64,000 nucleotides of DNA from Nocardia terpenica (GTDB lineage Bacteria; Actinomycetota; Actinomycetes; Mycobacteriales; Mycobacteriaceae): positions 1,550,001-1,614,000 of the forward strand of contig NZ_JABMCZ010000002.1 of NCBI RefSeq assembly GCF_013186535.1, in the 5' to 3' direction. The notes under the pieces were generated by a model. It ran no database searches and had not been told where the DNA came from. It was given only the letters and a program-made list of their open reading frames with translations. Shown one piece after another: positions 15,696 to 24,285 of this stretch. How positions within the stretch are numbered: the first letter of the stretch is position 1; each line of letters begins with the position of its first letter. Both the position numbers and the translations under genes were made by a program.

Positions 15696-16112
15696 GTGTT
15701 GCCTGAGCCGTACCGGCTGCATCATCGTGCCGATTTCTCCCGGACGGTGCGGCGTGGCCGACGAATCGGGAGACCTGACCTCGTCGTGCACGTGTTGGTA
15801 TCGGCGGACGCCGTTCGCGTGGGCGGACCACGTTTCGGATTGATCGTCAGCAAGGCGGTGGGTAACGCGGTGGTTCGGCACCGTGTGGCCCGCCGCCTGC
15901 GTCATATCTGTGCCGGTCTGGTGGGCGTGCTGCCCGCCGAGGCGGATGTCGTGATCCGGGCGATGCCCGGTGCGGCGCAGGCGGATTCGGCCGATCTCGA
16001 TCGGCAGGTGCGCGGTGCGCTGCGAAAGTCGTTCCCGGAGCTCGCCGTTTCCGAGCCGCCGCATCCGGCGCCGCCGATGGGCGAGACGCCGGGATCGGGC
16101 AGGGCGTCATGA
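15696..16112 (+). CDS. rnpA: Ribonuclease P protein component
   Basis: 138 residues. It is the protein cofactor of RNase P, which matures tRNA 5' ends. The start is GTG at 15696 (VLPEPYRLHHRADFSRTVRRG). The family signature FGLIVSKAVGNAVVRHRVARRLRHI, with the conserved basic RNR-like helix, is at about residues 48-72. The C-terminal ~20 residues are a Pro-rich extension. It ends with an ATGA overlap into yidD. Confidence 0.95.
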   Translation: MLPEPYRLHHRADFSRTVRRGRRIGRPDLVVHVLVSADAVRVGGPRFGLIVSKAVGNAVVRHRVARRLRHICAGLVGVLPAEADVVIRAMPGAAQADSADLDRQVRGALRKSFPELAVSEPPHPAPPMGETPGSGRAS

Positions 16113-16498
16113 GCCGTCTCGCGATGGTCTCCCGCCTGCCGGCGAATGCTCTGATCTTTCTCATCGAGCTCTATCGCACCTATGTCTCCCCGACCCGCAT
16201 GCCGGTCTGCCGGTTCACTCCCACCTGTAGCGAGTACGCGGTGACCGCGTTGCGCACCCGGGGCCTGTTCGTGGGCCTCGGATTGGCGGCCGTGCGTCTG
16301 GCCAAATGTGCGCCCTGGCACCCTGGTGGGTGGGATCCGGTTCCGGAACCGAGACGGAACCGGTCAGCCGCTGCACCGACGCCGCCGGGCTCGTCGACCG
16401 ACGAGCCGAGCCCGGCAGGCGACGAGGCGGCCCAACCGAAGCCTTGTAATGGGTCGCCGCGTGCGGTGGCCGGCGACACGACCGACGGGAGTACATAG
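16109..16498 (+). CDS. yidD: Membrane protein insertion efficiency factor YidD
   Basis: 129 residues. The core (about 5-80) contains the diagnostic YidD pattern: IELYRTYVSPTRMPVCRFTPTCSEYA with conserved Cys residues, then LAKCAPWHPGGWDPVP. It is a small membrane-associated protein that aids YidC-dependent insertion. The C-terminal ~45 residues are a Pro/Ser/Ala-rich extension not present in shorter homologues. The start ATG overlaps the rnpA stop (ATGA), and yidC begins 4 bp after its stop. Confidence 0.93.
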   Translation: MSRLAMVSRLPANALIFLIELYRTYVSPTRMPVCRFTPTCSEYAVTALRTRGLFVGLGLAAVRLAKCAPWHPGGWDPVPEPRRNRSAAAPTPPGSSTDEPSPAGDEAAQPKPCNGSPRAVAGDTTDGST

Positions 16499-16502
16499 AG
16501 CC

Positions 16503-17627
16503 GTGCTCAACTTCATCTACTATCCGGTGTCCTGGATCTTGTGGTTCTGGCATCGCGTCTTCGGATTCGCGCTGGGCAAGGACAGCGGTCTGGCCTGGGC
16601 GCTGGCCGTGGTGTTCCTCGTCTTCACGCTGCGCTTGGTGCTCTACAAGCCGTTCGTGAAGCAGGTGCGCACCACCCGGCAGATGCAGGAGTTGCAGCCG
16701 CAGATCAAGGAACTGCAGCGCAAGTACAAGAACGATCGCCAGAAGATGGCGGTCGAGATGCAGAAGCTGCAGAAGGACCACGGCTTCAACCCGCTCATGG
16801 GCTGCCTGCCCGTGCTGGCGCAGGTACCGGTCTTCATCGGTCTGTTCCATGTCCTGCGATCGTTCAACCGGGTCGCCGGTTCGAACGGCTTCGGCGGCAT
16901 CGGGCACACCGCCGCGATGACCCCCTACCAGAACGCGCACACCGCCAACTACGTCTTCAACGCCGACGATGTGCAGTCGTTCCTCCGGGCGCGCATCTTC
17001 GGCGCGCCGATCTCGGCCGCCATCACCACCCCCAAGAGCCAGCTGGCGGCCTTCGCCGACTACGGCGGCATCCCGCACGTGGCCAATATGGCCGCGGTGG
17101 CCATCCCGCTGATGATCATCGCCGGGCTGGCGACCCACTTCAACGCGCGTGCCTCGGTCGCCCGGCAGAGCGCGGAGGCGGCGGCCAACCCGCAGGCCGC
17201 GATCATGAACAAGCTGGCGCTGTGGGTGTTCCCGCTCGGTGTCGTGGTCGGTGGTCCGTTCTTCCCGCTCGCCATCCTGCTCTACTGGGTGTCCAACAAC
17301 ATCTGGACCTACGGGCAGCAGCACCTGGTCTTCGGCCGCATCGAGAAGGAAGAGGAAGCGAAGAAGCAGCAGGCCCTGGAGCGCCGCGCGCAGAACGCGC
17401 CGAAACCCGGTGCCAAGCCGGTGGATTCGAAGAAGAAGGCGGTCACCGACGCACCCGTCGACGCGGACGGCGCGGCGCCCACCCAGTCGCAGAACGGTAC
17501 GGGCACGACCGGTAAGGCGACCTCGTCTCCCGGTAAGTCGGCGGGCTCGTCCGGCAAGCAGGGCGGCCAGGGCAATCGCAAGCGATCCGGAAACCGTGGG
17601 CGCCCGAATCAGAAGCGACGCCGCTGA
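16503..17627 (+). CDS. yidC: Membrane protein insertase YidC (actinobacterial type)
   Basis: 374 residues, without the large periplasmic domain of Gram-negative YidC. It begins VLNFIYYPVSWILWFWHRVFGFALG, followed by the cytoplasmic hairpin QMQELQPQIKELQRKYKNDRQKMAVEMQKL, then segments such as MGCLPVLAQVPVFIGLFHVLR and GGPFFPLAILLYWVSNNIWT. The C-terminal ~80 residues are Lys/Gly/Ser-rich and cytoplasmic, likely contacting ribosomes. I chose the GTG at 16503, just after the yidD stop; upstream in-frame starts lie inside yidD. Confidence 0.95.
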   Translation: MLNFIYYPVSWILWFWHRVFGFALGKDSGLAWALAVVFLVFTLRLVLYKPFVKQVRTTRQMQELQPQIKELQRKYKNDRQKMAVEMQKLQKDHGFNPLMGCLPVLAQVPVFIGLFHVLRSFNRVAGSNGFGGIGHTAAMTPYQNAHTANYVFNADDVQSFLRARIFGAPISAAITTPKSQLAAFADYGGIPHVANMAAVAIPLMIIAGLATHFNARASVARQSAEAAANPQAAIMNKLALWVFPLGVVVGGPFFPLAILLYWVSNNIWTYGQQHLVFGRIEKEEEAKKQQALERRAQNAPKPGAKPVDSKKKAVTDAPVDADGAAPTQSQNGTGTTGKATSSPGKSAGSSGKQGGQGNRKRSGNRGRPNQKRRR

Positions 17628-17703
17628 ATCACACGCACGGATACGGCATCCCGGCGCGGTCGGCGCCGGACACGACGGATGACGCAGATGAAGGAAACGA
17701 CAC

Positions 17704-18258
17704 ATGACTGTTGAGACCGACGGAGGAGACGCCACTGTGGCGACGACGATGGCCGAGGCCGAGCCGGACGCGGTGAGCGACGATGTGAACGATGCCGAGG
17801 AGGCGCTGATCGAGGAGGGCGAGATCGCCGGTGACTACCTCGAGCAGTTGCTGGATGTGCTCGACTTCGACGGTGACATCGATCTGGACGTCGAGGGTGA
17901 CCGGGCGGTCGTGAGCATCGACGGCGGCCGCGATCTGGCGAAGCTGGTGGGCCGGCGCGGTGAGGTCCTGGACGCGCTGCAGGAGCTGACCCGGCTGGCC
18001 GTGCAGCAGGCGACCGGTGTCCGCAGCCGCCTCATGCTCGATGTGGCGGGCTGGCGGGCCAAGCGTCGGGAGGAGCTGAGCGCGCTCGGCGCCGCCACCG
18101 CGCAGCGGGTGCTGGATTCCGGAAAGCCGGAGTCGCTGTCGGCGATGACGCCGTTCGAGCGCAAGATCGTGCACGACGCGGTGGCCGCGGTCGACGGGGT
18201 CGTCAGCGAGAGCGAGGGTGTGGAGCCGAACCGCCACGTGGTGGTGCTCCCGGCCTGA
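17704..18258 (+). CDS. jag: Jag/KhpB-type RNA-binding protein (SpoIIIJ-associated)
   Basis: 184 residues. An acidic N-terminus (~1-45) is followed by a KH-like domain (about 50-115, with LVGRRGEVLDALQELTRLAV corresponding to the GxxG loop) and a C-terminal R3H domain (about 120-180, MTPFERKIVHDAVAAVDGV with Arg/His core). In other bacteria KhpB/Jag binds RNA and influences cell-envelope growth; its place after yidC is conserved. AAGGAAA lies upstream of the ATG. Confidence 0.92.
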   Translation: MTVETDGGDATVATTMAEAEPDAVSDDVNDAEEALIEEGEIAGDYLEQLLDVLDFDGDIDLDVEGDRAVVSIDGGRDLAKLVGRRGEVLDALQELTRLAVQQATGVRSRLMLDVAGWRAKRREELSALGAATAQRVLDSGKPESLSAMTPFERKIVHDAVAAVDGVVSESEGVEPNRHVVVLPA

Positions 18259-18271
18259 TCGGCGTAAAGGT

Positions 18272-18310
18272 GGGTAGGGCCCCCGGTTCACCGAACCGGG
18301 GGCCCTACCC
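18272..18310 (+). terminator. Perfect 18-bp hairpin after jag
   Basis: An 18-bp arm beginning GGGTAGGGCCCCCGG pairs perfectly with its complement around a 3-nt ACC loop. It starts 13 bp after the jag stop and is followed only by TTG, so it acts through stem strength. It separates jag from rsmG. Confidence 0.85.
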
Positions 18311-18373
18311 TTGTGCGGAGGTTGCCGCACGCGGGCATGCGCCCGTATCGATTCCCCATCGGTTCGGAAGGAT

Positions 18374-18387
18374 GTTTCACGTGGAAC
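18374..18387. other. parS-like site overlapping the rsmG start
   Basis: GTTTCACGTGGAAC has one mismatch to GTTTCACGTGAAAC. It covers the proposed rsmG start codon, so ParB binding here could interfere with rsmG expression (inference). Confidence 0.65.
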
Positions 18388-19091
18388 GAGGAACGGGTGT
18401 CCCCCACCCAGACCACTCCCCCGCCGCCATCGCCGCGGCGGAGACGCTCTTCGGTGATCGGCTGCCGCTCGCCGAGCGCTATCACGACGAGTTGGCGGTG
18501 CAGGGTGTCGAGCGCGGGCTGATCGGGCCGCGGGAGGTTCCTCGAATGTGGGAGCGGCACATCCTGAATTGCGCCGTGATCGGTGAGCTCATTCCCGAGG
18601 GGGCCACGGTGGTCGATATCGGCAGCGGCGCCGGGCTGCCGGGCATCCCGCTCGCCATCGCGCGCCCGGATCTGCGGGTGACCCTGGTCGAGCCGCTGCT
18701 GCGCCGGACCATCTTCCTGGCCGAGTTCATCGAGTCGATCGGGCTGGGCGTGACGGTGGTGCGCGGGCGCGCCGAGCAGTCGGATGTGCGCAAGGAGGCG
18801 GGCGGCGCGGATGTGGTGACCTCTCGCGCCGTCGCGCCGCTGGCGAAGCTCGCGCAGTGGTCGCTGCCGCTGGTGCGTGACCACGGCCGGATGCTCGCGC
18901 TCAAGGGTTCCAGTGCGGCAGAGGAATTGGAGCGCGATCGCGAGGACCTGATCCGGGCGGGTGGCGGCAATGCCGAGGTGCTCGAGTGCGGGGTCGGGAT
19001 CGTGTCGCCGCCGACGGTGGTGTTGAGCGTGGAGCGGCTCCCGCGCAGCGAGCGCGTGGGCGGGCGGCCGCGGCGGCACCGCAAGGGTTGA
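18381..19091 (+). CDS. rsmG: 16S rRNA (guanine527-N7)-methyltransferase RsmG
   Basis: 236 residues. It methylates G527 of 16S rRNA using S-adenosylmethionine; loss in other actinobacteria gives low-level streptomycin resistance (family knowledge). The SAM-binding motif VVDIGSGAGLPGIPLAIARPD lies at about residues 73-93, followed by VTLVEPLLRRTIFL and the DVVTSRAVAPLAKL motif. I chose the GTG at 18381, 9 nt after GGAAGG; an ATG at 18372 sits directly on the SD. The position between jag and parA is conserved. Confidence 0.92.
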   Translation: MERGTGVPHPDHSPAAIAAAETLFGDRLPLAERYHDELAVQGVERGLIGPREVPRMWERHILNCAVIGELIPEGATVVDIGSGAGLPGIPLAIARPDLRVTLVEPLLRRTIFLAEFIESIGLGVTVVRGRAEQSDVRKEAGGADVVTSRAVAPLAKLAQWSLPLVRDHGRMLALKGSSAAEELERDREDLIRAGGGNAEVLECGVGIVSPPTVVLSVERLPRSERVGGRPRRHRKG

Positions 19092-19478
19092 GCGCCGCGC
19101 GGCGCCGTGTTTCATGTGAAACATCGGGGCCGAAGCGCGGTGGCGGGCGGGCGAAGTCGATGCGCCGCTGACCAAAAGTGCGGCGGCGTGCCTGGATTCG
19201 AGCGTCGATGAGAGCGTGAAAGCGGCGATCCGGACCGAAGCGACGCGGAATCCTTCGATAATTCGCGTGTCGCAGAAGGATTGCCGCGGTTCAACTTCCG
19301 TATTGTCTTCGGTACTGGCAAGCTAAGTGGCGTCGAGCGTGAGCGCAGATTCGCGGTGCCCGACGGGCTCGCCAGGACGGGCATCGGTCTCCGGACGCGG
19401 CCGCGTTCCGCTTGCTCGAGCCATGCGGCGCTGACGCTGCCTGGGGCACGTGTCTGGAGTTCTCGGTTAGGAGCCTGT
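19092..19478. other. rsmG-parA intergenic region (387 bp)
   Basis: No convincing gene; in-frame codons upstream of parA lack a start with an SD. It contains a parS-like site at 19109-19122 and presumably the parAB promoter. Confidence 0.5.
19109..19122. other. parS-like site
   Basis: GTTTCATGTGAAAC has one mismatch (C to T at the centre) to the consensus. It lies in the rsmG-parA gap. Confidence 0.65.
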
Positions 19479-20522
19479 ATGTCGAACGGTCCGGCGAATG
19501 TTTCACGGGAAACAACGTCGCGCGTACCCGGAATGCTGGACGGGAGCGGCTTCGATTTGGACGAGTTCGGTCGGACCCCCTTCGGCAACATCTCCCCCGC
19601 CGAAACGCCGATCGCGGCCGAGGCGCAGCGCGCGAGCCAGGTGTTGCATCCTGGTTCGATGTCTATCCCGAAGCCCCGCGAACAACGCATCATCACCATC
19701 GCGAACCAGAAGGGTGGTGTCGGCAAGACCACCACCGCGGTGAATCTGGCCGCCGCCCTGGCGCTGCAGGGGATGACGGTGCTCGTCATCGATCTCGACC
19801 CGCAGGGCAATGCCAGCACCGCGCTCGGCGTCGAACACCACTCCGGTATTCCCTCCAGCTACGAACTGCTCATCGGCGAGATCTCGGTGCAGGACGCGAT
19901 CCAGCAGAGCCCGCACAACGAACGGCTGCTGTGTATTCCGGCGACCATCGACCTCGCCGGTGCGGAGATCGAGCTCGTCTCCATGGTGGCCCGCGAGGGT
20001 CGGCTGAAGGCCGCGATCGAGCAGGCGAATATCGCCGGGTACGACATCGATTACGTCATGATCGACTGCCCGCCGTCGCTCGGCCTGCTCACCGTCAACG
20101 CGATGGTGGCGGCCAAGGAGGTGCTGATCCCGATCCAGTGCGAGTACTACGCGCTGGAGGGTGTGGGACAGCTGCTCCGCAATATCGGTCTGGTGCAGGC
20201 CCATCTGAATCCGCAGCTGCACGTGTCGACCGTCGTCCTCACCATGTACGACGGGCGCACCAAGCTGGCGGATCAGGTCGCCGAAGAGGTGCGCGGGCAC
20301 TTCGGCGATGTGGTGCTGCGCTCGGTGATCCCGCGCAGTGTGAAGGTGTCCGAGGCGCCCGGGTACGGGATGACCGTGCTCGAATACGATCCGGGCTCCC
20401 GGGGTGCGATGAGCTATCTGGATGCCGGTCGCGAGATCGCCGCTCGGGCGGCGCTCGCGCGCACGGCTCCGGAGAACGCCGCCGTCGGTGCGGCGGGTGT
20501 GACAGAGGAAAGGGGTCGATAG
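19479..20522 (+). CDS. parA: Chromosome partitioning ATPase ParA
   Basis: 347 residues. The Walker-type deviant ATPase core has IANQKGGVGKTTTAVNLAAAL (deviant Walker A), LVIDLDPQGNAST, and VMIDCPPSLGLLTVNAM. ParA drives segregation of ParB-parS complexes from the origin. The ATG at 19479 is preceded by AGGAG at 5 nt and gives the same length as the M. tuberculosis homologue. The first ~70 residues are a non-conserved extension. A parS-like site lies inside the gene at codons 8-12. It is 4 bp from parB. Confidence 0.96.
   Translation: MSNGPANVSRETTSRVPGMLDGSGFDLDEFGRTPFGNISPAETPIAAEAQRASQVLHPGSMSIPKPREQRIITIANQKGGVGKTTTAVNLAAALALQGMTVLVIDLDPQGNASTALGVEHHSGIPSSYELLIGEISVQDAIQQSPHNERLLCIPATIDLAGAEIELVSMVAREGRLKAAIEQANIAGYDIDYVMIDCPPSLGLLTVNAMVAAKEVLIPIQCEYYALEGVGQLLRNIGLVQAHLNPQLHVSTVVLTMYDGRTKLADQVAEEVRGHFGDVVLRSVIPRSVKVSEAPGYGMTVLEYDPGSRGAMSYLDAGREIAARAALARTAPENAAVGAAGVTEERGR
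19500..19513. other. parS-like site inside parA
   Basis: GTTTCACGGGAAAC has one mismatch (T to G) to the consensus and lies in codons 8-12 of parA. Confidence 0.55.
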
Positions 20523-20526
20523 GCCG

Positions 20527-21525
20527 ATGAGTCAGGCGAAGAAGGGTGGACTGGGGCGCGGGCTGGCCGCGCTGATTCCGACCGGGCCGACCGAGGTGCA
20601 GGGGCTCGGCAGCGCCGCCGCGAATGCCGTCATCGGTCTGGATCCGATCGGACCGCATCCGGCGTCCGCGTATCTGCATCGCGTCCCCGATCCGGCTCCC
20701 GGTTCCGAGGCCGGCGCGGTGTACCGCGAGATTCCGCCGGATCTCATCGAGCCCAATCCCAAGCAGCCGCGGCAGATCTTCGACGACGAGGCGCTGGACG
20801 AACTGGTGCACTCGATTCGCGAATTCGGCCTGATGCAGCCGATCGTGGTGCGCGAGCTGGGGGGCTCCCCCACCCCGCGGTATCAGATCGTCATGGGCGA
20901 GCGGCGTTGGCGCGCGGCTCAGGTGGCCGAGCTCGAGGCGATCCCGGCGATCGTCCGGGAGACCGCCGACGACTCGATGCTGCGCGACGCCCTGCTGGAG
21001 AACATCCATCGGGTGCAGCTCAACCCGCTGGAGGAGGCGGCCGCCTATCAGCAGCTGCTGGAGGAATTCGGCGTCACCCACGAGGAACTCGCGGCGCGCA
21101 TCGGCCGGTCCCGGCCGGTCGTCACCAATATGATCCGTTTGCTGAAGCTGCCGGTGAAGGTGCAGAGCCGGGTCGCCATCGGCGTGCTGTCGGCCGGTCA
21201 CGCCCGCGCCCTGCTCGGCCTGGAGGCCGGGACGGAGGCGCAGGAGCTGTTGGCGGAACGGATTGTCGCCGAAGGCATGTCGGTGCGGGCCACGGAGGAG
21301 GCGGTCCTGCTGGCGAACCGCTATCCGGAGGGCAACAAGCAGCCCCCGGCGGAGCGCAAGCCCGTGCACGCCCCCGGCCTGGATCGATTGGTGGAGCGGC
21401 TGGCCAATACGTTCGACACCCGGGTCACGGTGAATATGGGTAAGAAGAAGGGCAAGATCGTGGTCGAATTCGGCGATCTTGCCGACCTGGAGCGCATCGT
21501 GTCCCTGATGGAGAAGCAGCAGTAG
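20527..21525 (+). CDS. parB: Chromosome partitioning protein ParB
   Basis: 332 residues. ParB is a CTP-dependent DNA clamp that loads at parS. The N-terminal CTPase region includes PNPKQPRQIFD, GLMQPIVVREL and GERRWRAAQ, followed by ENIHRVQLNPLEEAAAYQ. The helix-turn-helix is about VTHEELAARIGRSRPVVTNMIRLLKL, and a C-terminal dimerisation segment follows after a basic linker. It is cotranscribed with parA, 4 bp apart. Confidence 0.96.
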   Translation: MSQAKKGGLGRGLAALIPTGPTEVQGLGSAAANAVIGLDPIGPHPASAYLHRVPDPAPGSEAGAVYREIPPDLIEPNPKQPRQIFDDEALDELVHSIREFGLMQPIVVRELGGSPTPRYQIVMGERRWRAAQVAELEAIPAIVRETADDSMLRDALLENIHRVQLNPLEEAAAYQQLLEEFGVTHEELAARIGRSRPVVTNMIRLLKLPVKVQSRVAIGVLSAGHARALLGLEAGTEAQELLAERIVAEGMSVRATEEAVLLANRYPEGNKQPPAERKPVHAPGLDRLVERLANTFDTRVTVNMGKKKGKIVVEFGDLADLERIVSLMEKQQ

Positions 21526-21744
21526 TACGGCGGGTGAGCACGCGTCCAATTCGGCGTGTTCACCGGAGATACTGGGACCTGGGATCGAAACGTCACTGTG
21601 ACGCCTGGCCTATTCCGGGGTTGCCGCTCTCGAAGACGAAATGGAAATGAGGCGGTTCGCAATGATCGCTTATTCTTGCTGGGACGACGAAATTGATTCG
21701 GCGTGAGCGTAGATGAATCGGACGGCTGGAGGCTGAGCAGAGCG

Positions 21745-22491
21745 GTGTCGACCAGCGTAACCGCACTAACTCTCGGCGGACTCGACAAACTCCCCGCCCA
21801 CGCCCGCGGATGCGTGTTCTGGGAGATGGATCCCGCCGTGGTGGCGGACTCCCGGGAATTCAGCGATCCGGTCTTCGAGAAGGAGGCATGGCTGTCCACG
21901 GTCATGCTGGAGTGGGGCTCCTGCGGACAGATCGCCATGGTGGACGGCCGGCCCGTCGGCTGCGCGCTGTACGCGCCGCCCAGCGCGGTGCCGCGGGCCG
22001 GGCTGTTCCCCACCTCCCCCGTGAGCCCGGACGCGGTCCTGCTGACCACGCTGCGGGCCGAATTCGGCTATCAGAACACCGATGTGGGGAACACGCTGAT
22101 TCAGGCCGTGGTGGCCGATCTGATGCGTCGCGGCGTGCGGGCCATCGAGGCGTTCGGGCTGCGGACCGATCCGGAGACCACCATGCTGTCATCCCGGTCG
22201 GTCAGTTCGATGCTGTTCATGCAGCGCATCGATACGCCCGCCTTCGGTATTCCGCTGTCGGGCACCTCGGCGGCGCGCCGCCGATCGGAGAGCTGCTCGC
22301 CGGAGAGCTGCATGATCGACGCCGATTTCCTGGAGGATGTGGGCTTCAAGGTGGTGGCGGCGCACCACCGTTTCCCGCGACTGCGGCTCGAGCTCGACAG
22401 CGACCATCTCTGGAAGGAAGACGTGGAGCGGGCGCTGGACCAGCTGCTGGCCGCCGCCGCGGTCCCGGTGCCCCGGGTGGGCTGCTCCTGA
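21745..22491 (+). CDS. Conserved GNAT-like protein (Rv3916c-like)
   Basis: 248 residues. The sequence VTALTLGGLDKLPAHARGCVFWEMDP is typical of the conserved protein that follows parB in mycobacteria and nocardiae. The middle, with GYQNTDVGNTLIQAVVADLMRRGVRAIEAFG, resembles the acetyl-CoA-binding part of the GNAT fold, and the C-terminus has DADFLEDVGFKVVAAHHRFPRLRLEL, a usual GNAT ending. I chose the GTG at 21745 (GGAGG about 12 nt upstream) over 21703 because it matches the homologue length. The substrate is unknown. It is convergent with cwlM. Confidence 0.8.
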   Translation: MSTSVTALTLGGLDKLPAHARGCVFWEMDPAVVADSREFSDPVFEKEAWLSTVMLEWGSCGQIAMVDGRPVGCALYAPPSAVPRAGLFPTSPVSPDAVLLTTLRAEFGYQNTDVGNTLIQAVVADLMRRGVRAIEAFGLRTDPETTMLSSRSVSSMLFMQRIDTPAFGIPLSGTSAARRRSESCSPESCMIDADFLEDVGFKVVAAHHRFPRLRLELDSDHLWKEDVERALDQLLAAAAVPVPRVGCS

Positions 22492-22515
22492 TCCGGGACC
22501 CACAATGGGCCGGAA

Positions 22516-23715
22516 TCACATGCGGTCGGCCGCGGCCAGTTCCTCGGCGAGTAGTTCGGCGAAAGTGTATGTGCCGGTGGGTTGATCGTCTTGACCCAGC
22601 AGGTACAGCCGCTTGACCGAAATGAGAATGGCCTCGGCGATCACGTCGCGCATGCGTGGATTTGTCAGCACCGAGGCGTCGTAATCGTTGGTGAGATAAC
22701 CGATGTCGACCTGCACGGTCGGCATCTTGGTGAGGCGCAACAGATCCCAGGTGCGCGAATGCGTGCGACAGTCCTGCAGCGAGGTGCGCGCCACGATCTC
22801 GCGCTGGATGAAACCGGCCAGCACCTGACCGATCATCGACACCGAGCCGTGCGAATTGCCGAAGTGGAAGCTGGCGACGCCATTGGCCAGCGGGCTGGGA
22901 TTGGTCGCGCAGCGCAGCGAGATCATCAGATCCGCGTCGAAGGTGTTCGAGGTCTCGGCGCGGTCGGCGTCGGTCGGATTGGCGCCCCACGGCCGGGACA
23001 GGAAGGTCTCCATGCCGGTGGCGGCCATCCGCCCCTCCAGGCGGCTCGCCAGGTCCCAGAGGATCTCCGACTCGTAGACGTCGCCGAACTCGGTGGGCAC
23101 GGCGAAACCCTTGTCGGGACCGCCCATCCCGGGATCGATGACGATCCGCTTCCCGGTCAGCTGCGGGCCCGCCCGGTGCACGACCTCCTCCTCCGCGATC
23201 CGGTGCGGGTTGCCGCCGGTGACGCGGGCGCCGAGCAGTTCCAGCGAGCGCAGCGTGTCCGGGCCGCAGATGCCGTCGGCGGACAGGCCGATCTCGCGCT
23301 GGAACGCGGTCAGCCCGTCGTGGGTGTGCGGGCCGAAGTAGCCGTCGACGCGGTGCACGTAGAAGCCGAGGTCCTGCAGGCGGCGCTGCAGCGTGGCCAC
23401 GTCGTCGCCGTACAGCGGCGCGGACAGCTGATAGATCAGCGTGCGCGCGCCCAGGCGGTAGGACGCCTCCTTGAGCGCGCGATAGGTGGCCGGGCCGACC
23501 ACCCCGTCGACCAGCAGGCCGCGATGCTGCTGGAAGGCGCGCACGGCGGAATCGAGGTCGTGATCGAAGGCGGCGTCGGCGTCTTTCCAGTACTCGCCGC
23601 CGGGTTCGGACCGGTCGGTCCCATGGGGATGGATGTGCAGGAATCCGAGACTTGCCAGGGTGCTCCGAACCTCAGCTACGGCTGGACCGGTATCGCCGTG
23701 ACGAAGTCGGTGCAT
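22516..23715 (-). CDS. cwlM: CwlM-type amidase-fold pseudoenzyme, regulator of peptidoglycan synthesis
   Basis: 399 residues: two peptidoglycan-binding-1 domains (about 5-85 and 100-160) and an Amidase_3 fold (about 188-390). In mycobacteria CwlM is cytoplasmic, is phosphorylated by PknB and activates MurA (established). The zinc and catalytic positions are degraded here: the His of the usual DPGHGG motif is Met197 (DPGMGG), the His of the usual SIHAN motif is Arg268 (SLRCAT), and the C-terminal Glu is Asp (VQVDIGYLTN). Glu215 remains. No signal peptide is present. The ATG at 23715 follows AAGGAAAGGG. It is next to trxA and trxB as in mycobacteria. Confidence 0.92.
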   Translation of the reverse strand: MHRLRHGDTGPAVAEVRSTLASLGFLHIHPHGTDRSEPGGEYWKDADAAFDHDLDSAVRAFQQHRGLLVDGVVGPATYRALKEASYRLGARTLIYQLSAPLYGDDVATLQRRLQDLGFYVHRVDGYFGPHTHDGLTAFQREIGLSADGICGPDTLRSLELLGARVTGGNPHRIAEEEVVHRAGPQLTGKRIVIDPGMGGPDKGFAVPTEFGDVYESEILWDLASRLEGRMAATGMETFLSRPWGANPTDADRAETSNTFDADLMISLRCATNPSPLANGVASFHFGNSHGSVSMIGQVLAGFIQREIVARTSLQDCRTHSRTWDLLRLTKMPTVQVDIGYLTNDYDASVLTNPRMRDVIAEAILISVKRLYLLGQDDQPTGTYTFAELLAEELAAADRM

Positions 23716-23935
23716 GCGTGAGAGCCCTTTCCTTCCGCCAACCCGGGTACCCACTACTGCGAAGGCTCACACCGTCGCACGACCGTGGCGTCGGTCGATT
23801 GTCTCAGACCCGGACCGAATTTCGGCAATTCCCCGGGTGCAGGAGGATCCTACCCCGGTCGTCAGCACCGGGGCCCGAAGGCGGCAGCAGCCACCGCCTC
23901 GGGGCCCGTCGGCGCCGAAATCGTATCCGGCTACG

Positions 23936-24262
23936 TCAGATGACGCCCTCGAGTTCGCGCAACAGGGCGGCTTTGCCCTTGGCGCCGACGATCCGCTTGG
24001 TCTCCTTCCCCCCGGAGAACAGGATCATCGTAGGCAACGCCAGGACGCTGTAGTCACGCGAGGTGGCCGGGTTGGCGTCGGCGTCCAGCTTGGCGATGGT
24101 CAGCTTGTCGCCGTGGGCGGCCGCGATCTCTTCCAGCACGGGGGCGACCATCCGGCACGGACCGCACCAATCCGCCCAGAAGTCGACGAGCACCGGCTTG
24201 TCGCTGGCCAGCACGTCCTGGGCGAAGGTGGCATCGGTGACGGTCTTGGTCGATTCCGACAT
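23936..24262 (-). CDS. trxA: Thioredoxin
   Basis: 108 residues, standard length. The active site WCGPC lies at residues 32-36 in VDFWADWCGPCRMVAPVLEEIA; the cis-Pro loop is ALPTMILFSGG. It is the electron donor for ribonucleotide reductase and other reductases, reduced by the adjacent TrxB. The ATG has GGAGTAGG upstream, and the gene starts 23 bp after trxB, so the two are cotranscribed. It corresponds to trxC (Rv3914) of M. tuberculosis. Confidence 0.97.
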   Translation of the reverse strand: MSESTKTVTDATFAQDVLASDKPVLVDFWADWCGPCRMVAPVLEEIAAAHGDKLTIAKLDADANPATSRDYSVLALPTMILFSGGKETKRIVGAKGKAALLRELEGVI

Positions 24263-24285
24263 GGTCCTACTCCTCGAACTGGGTA

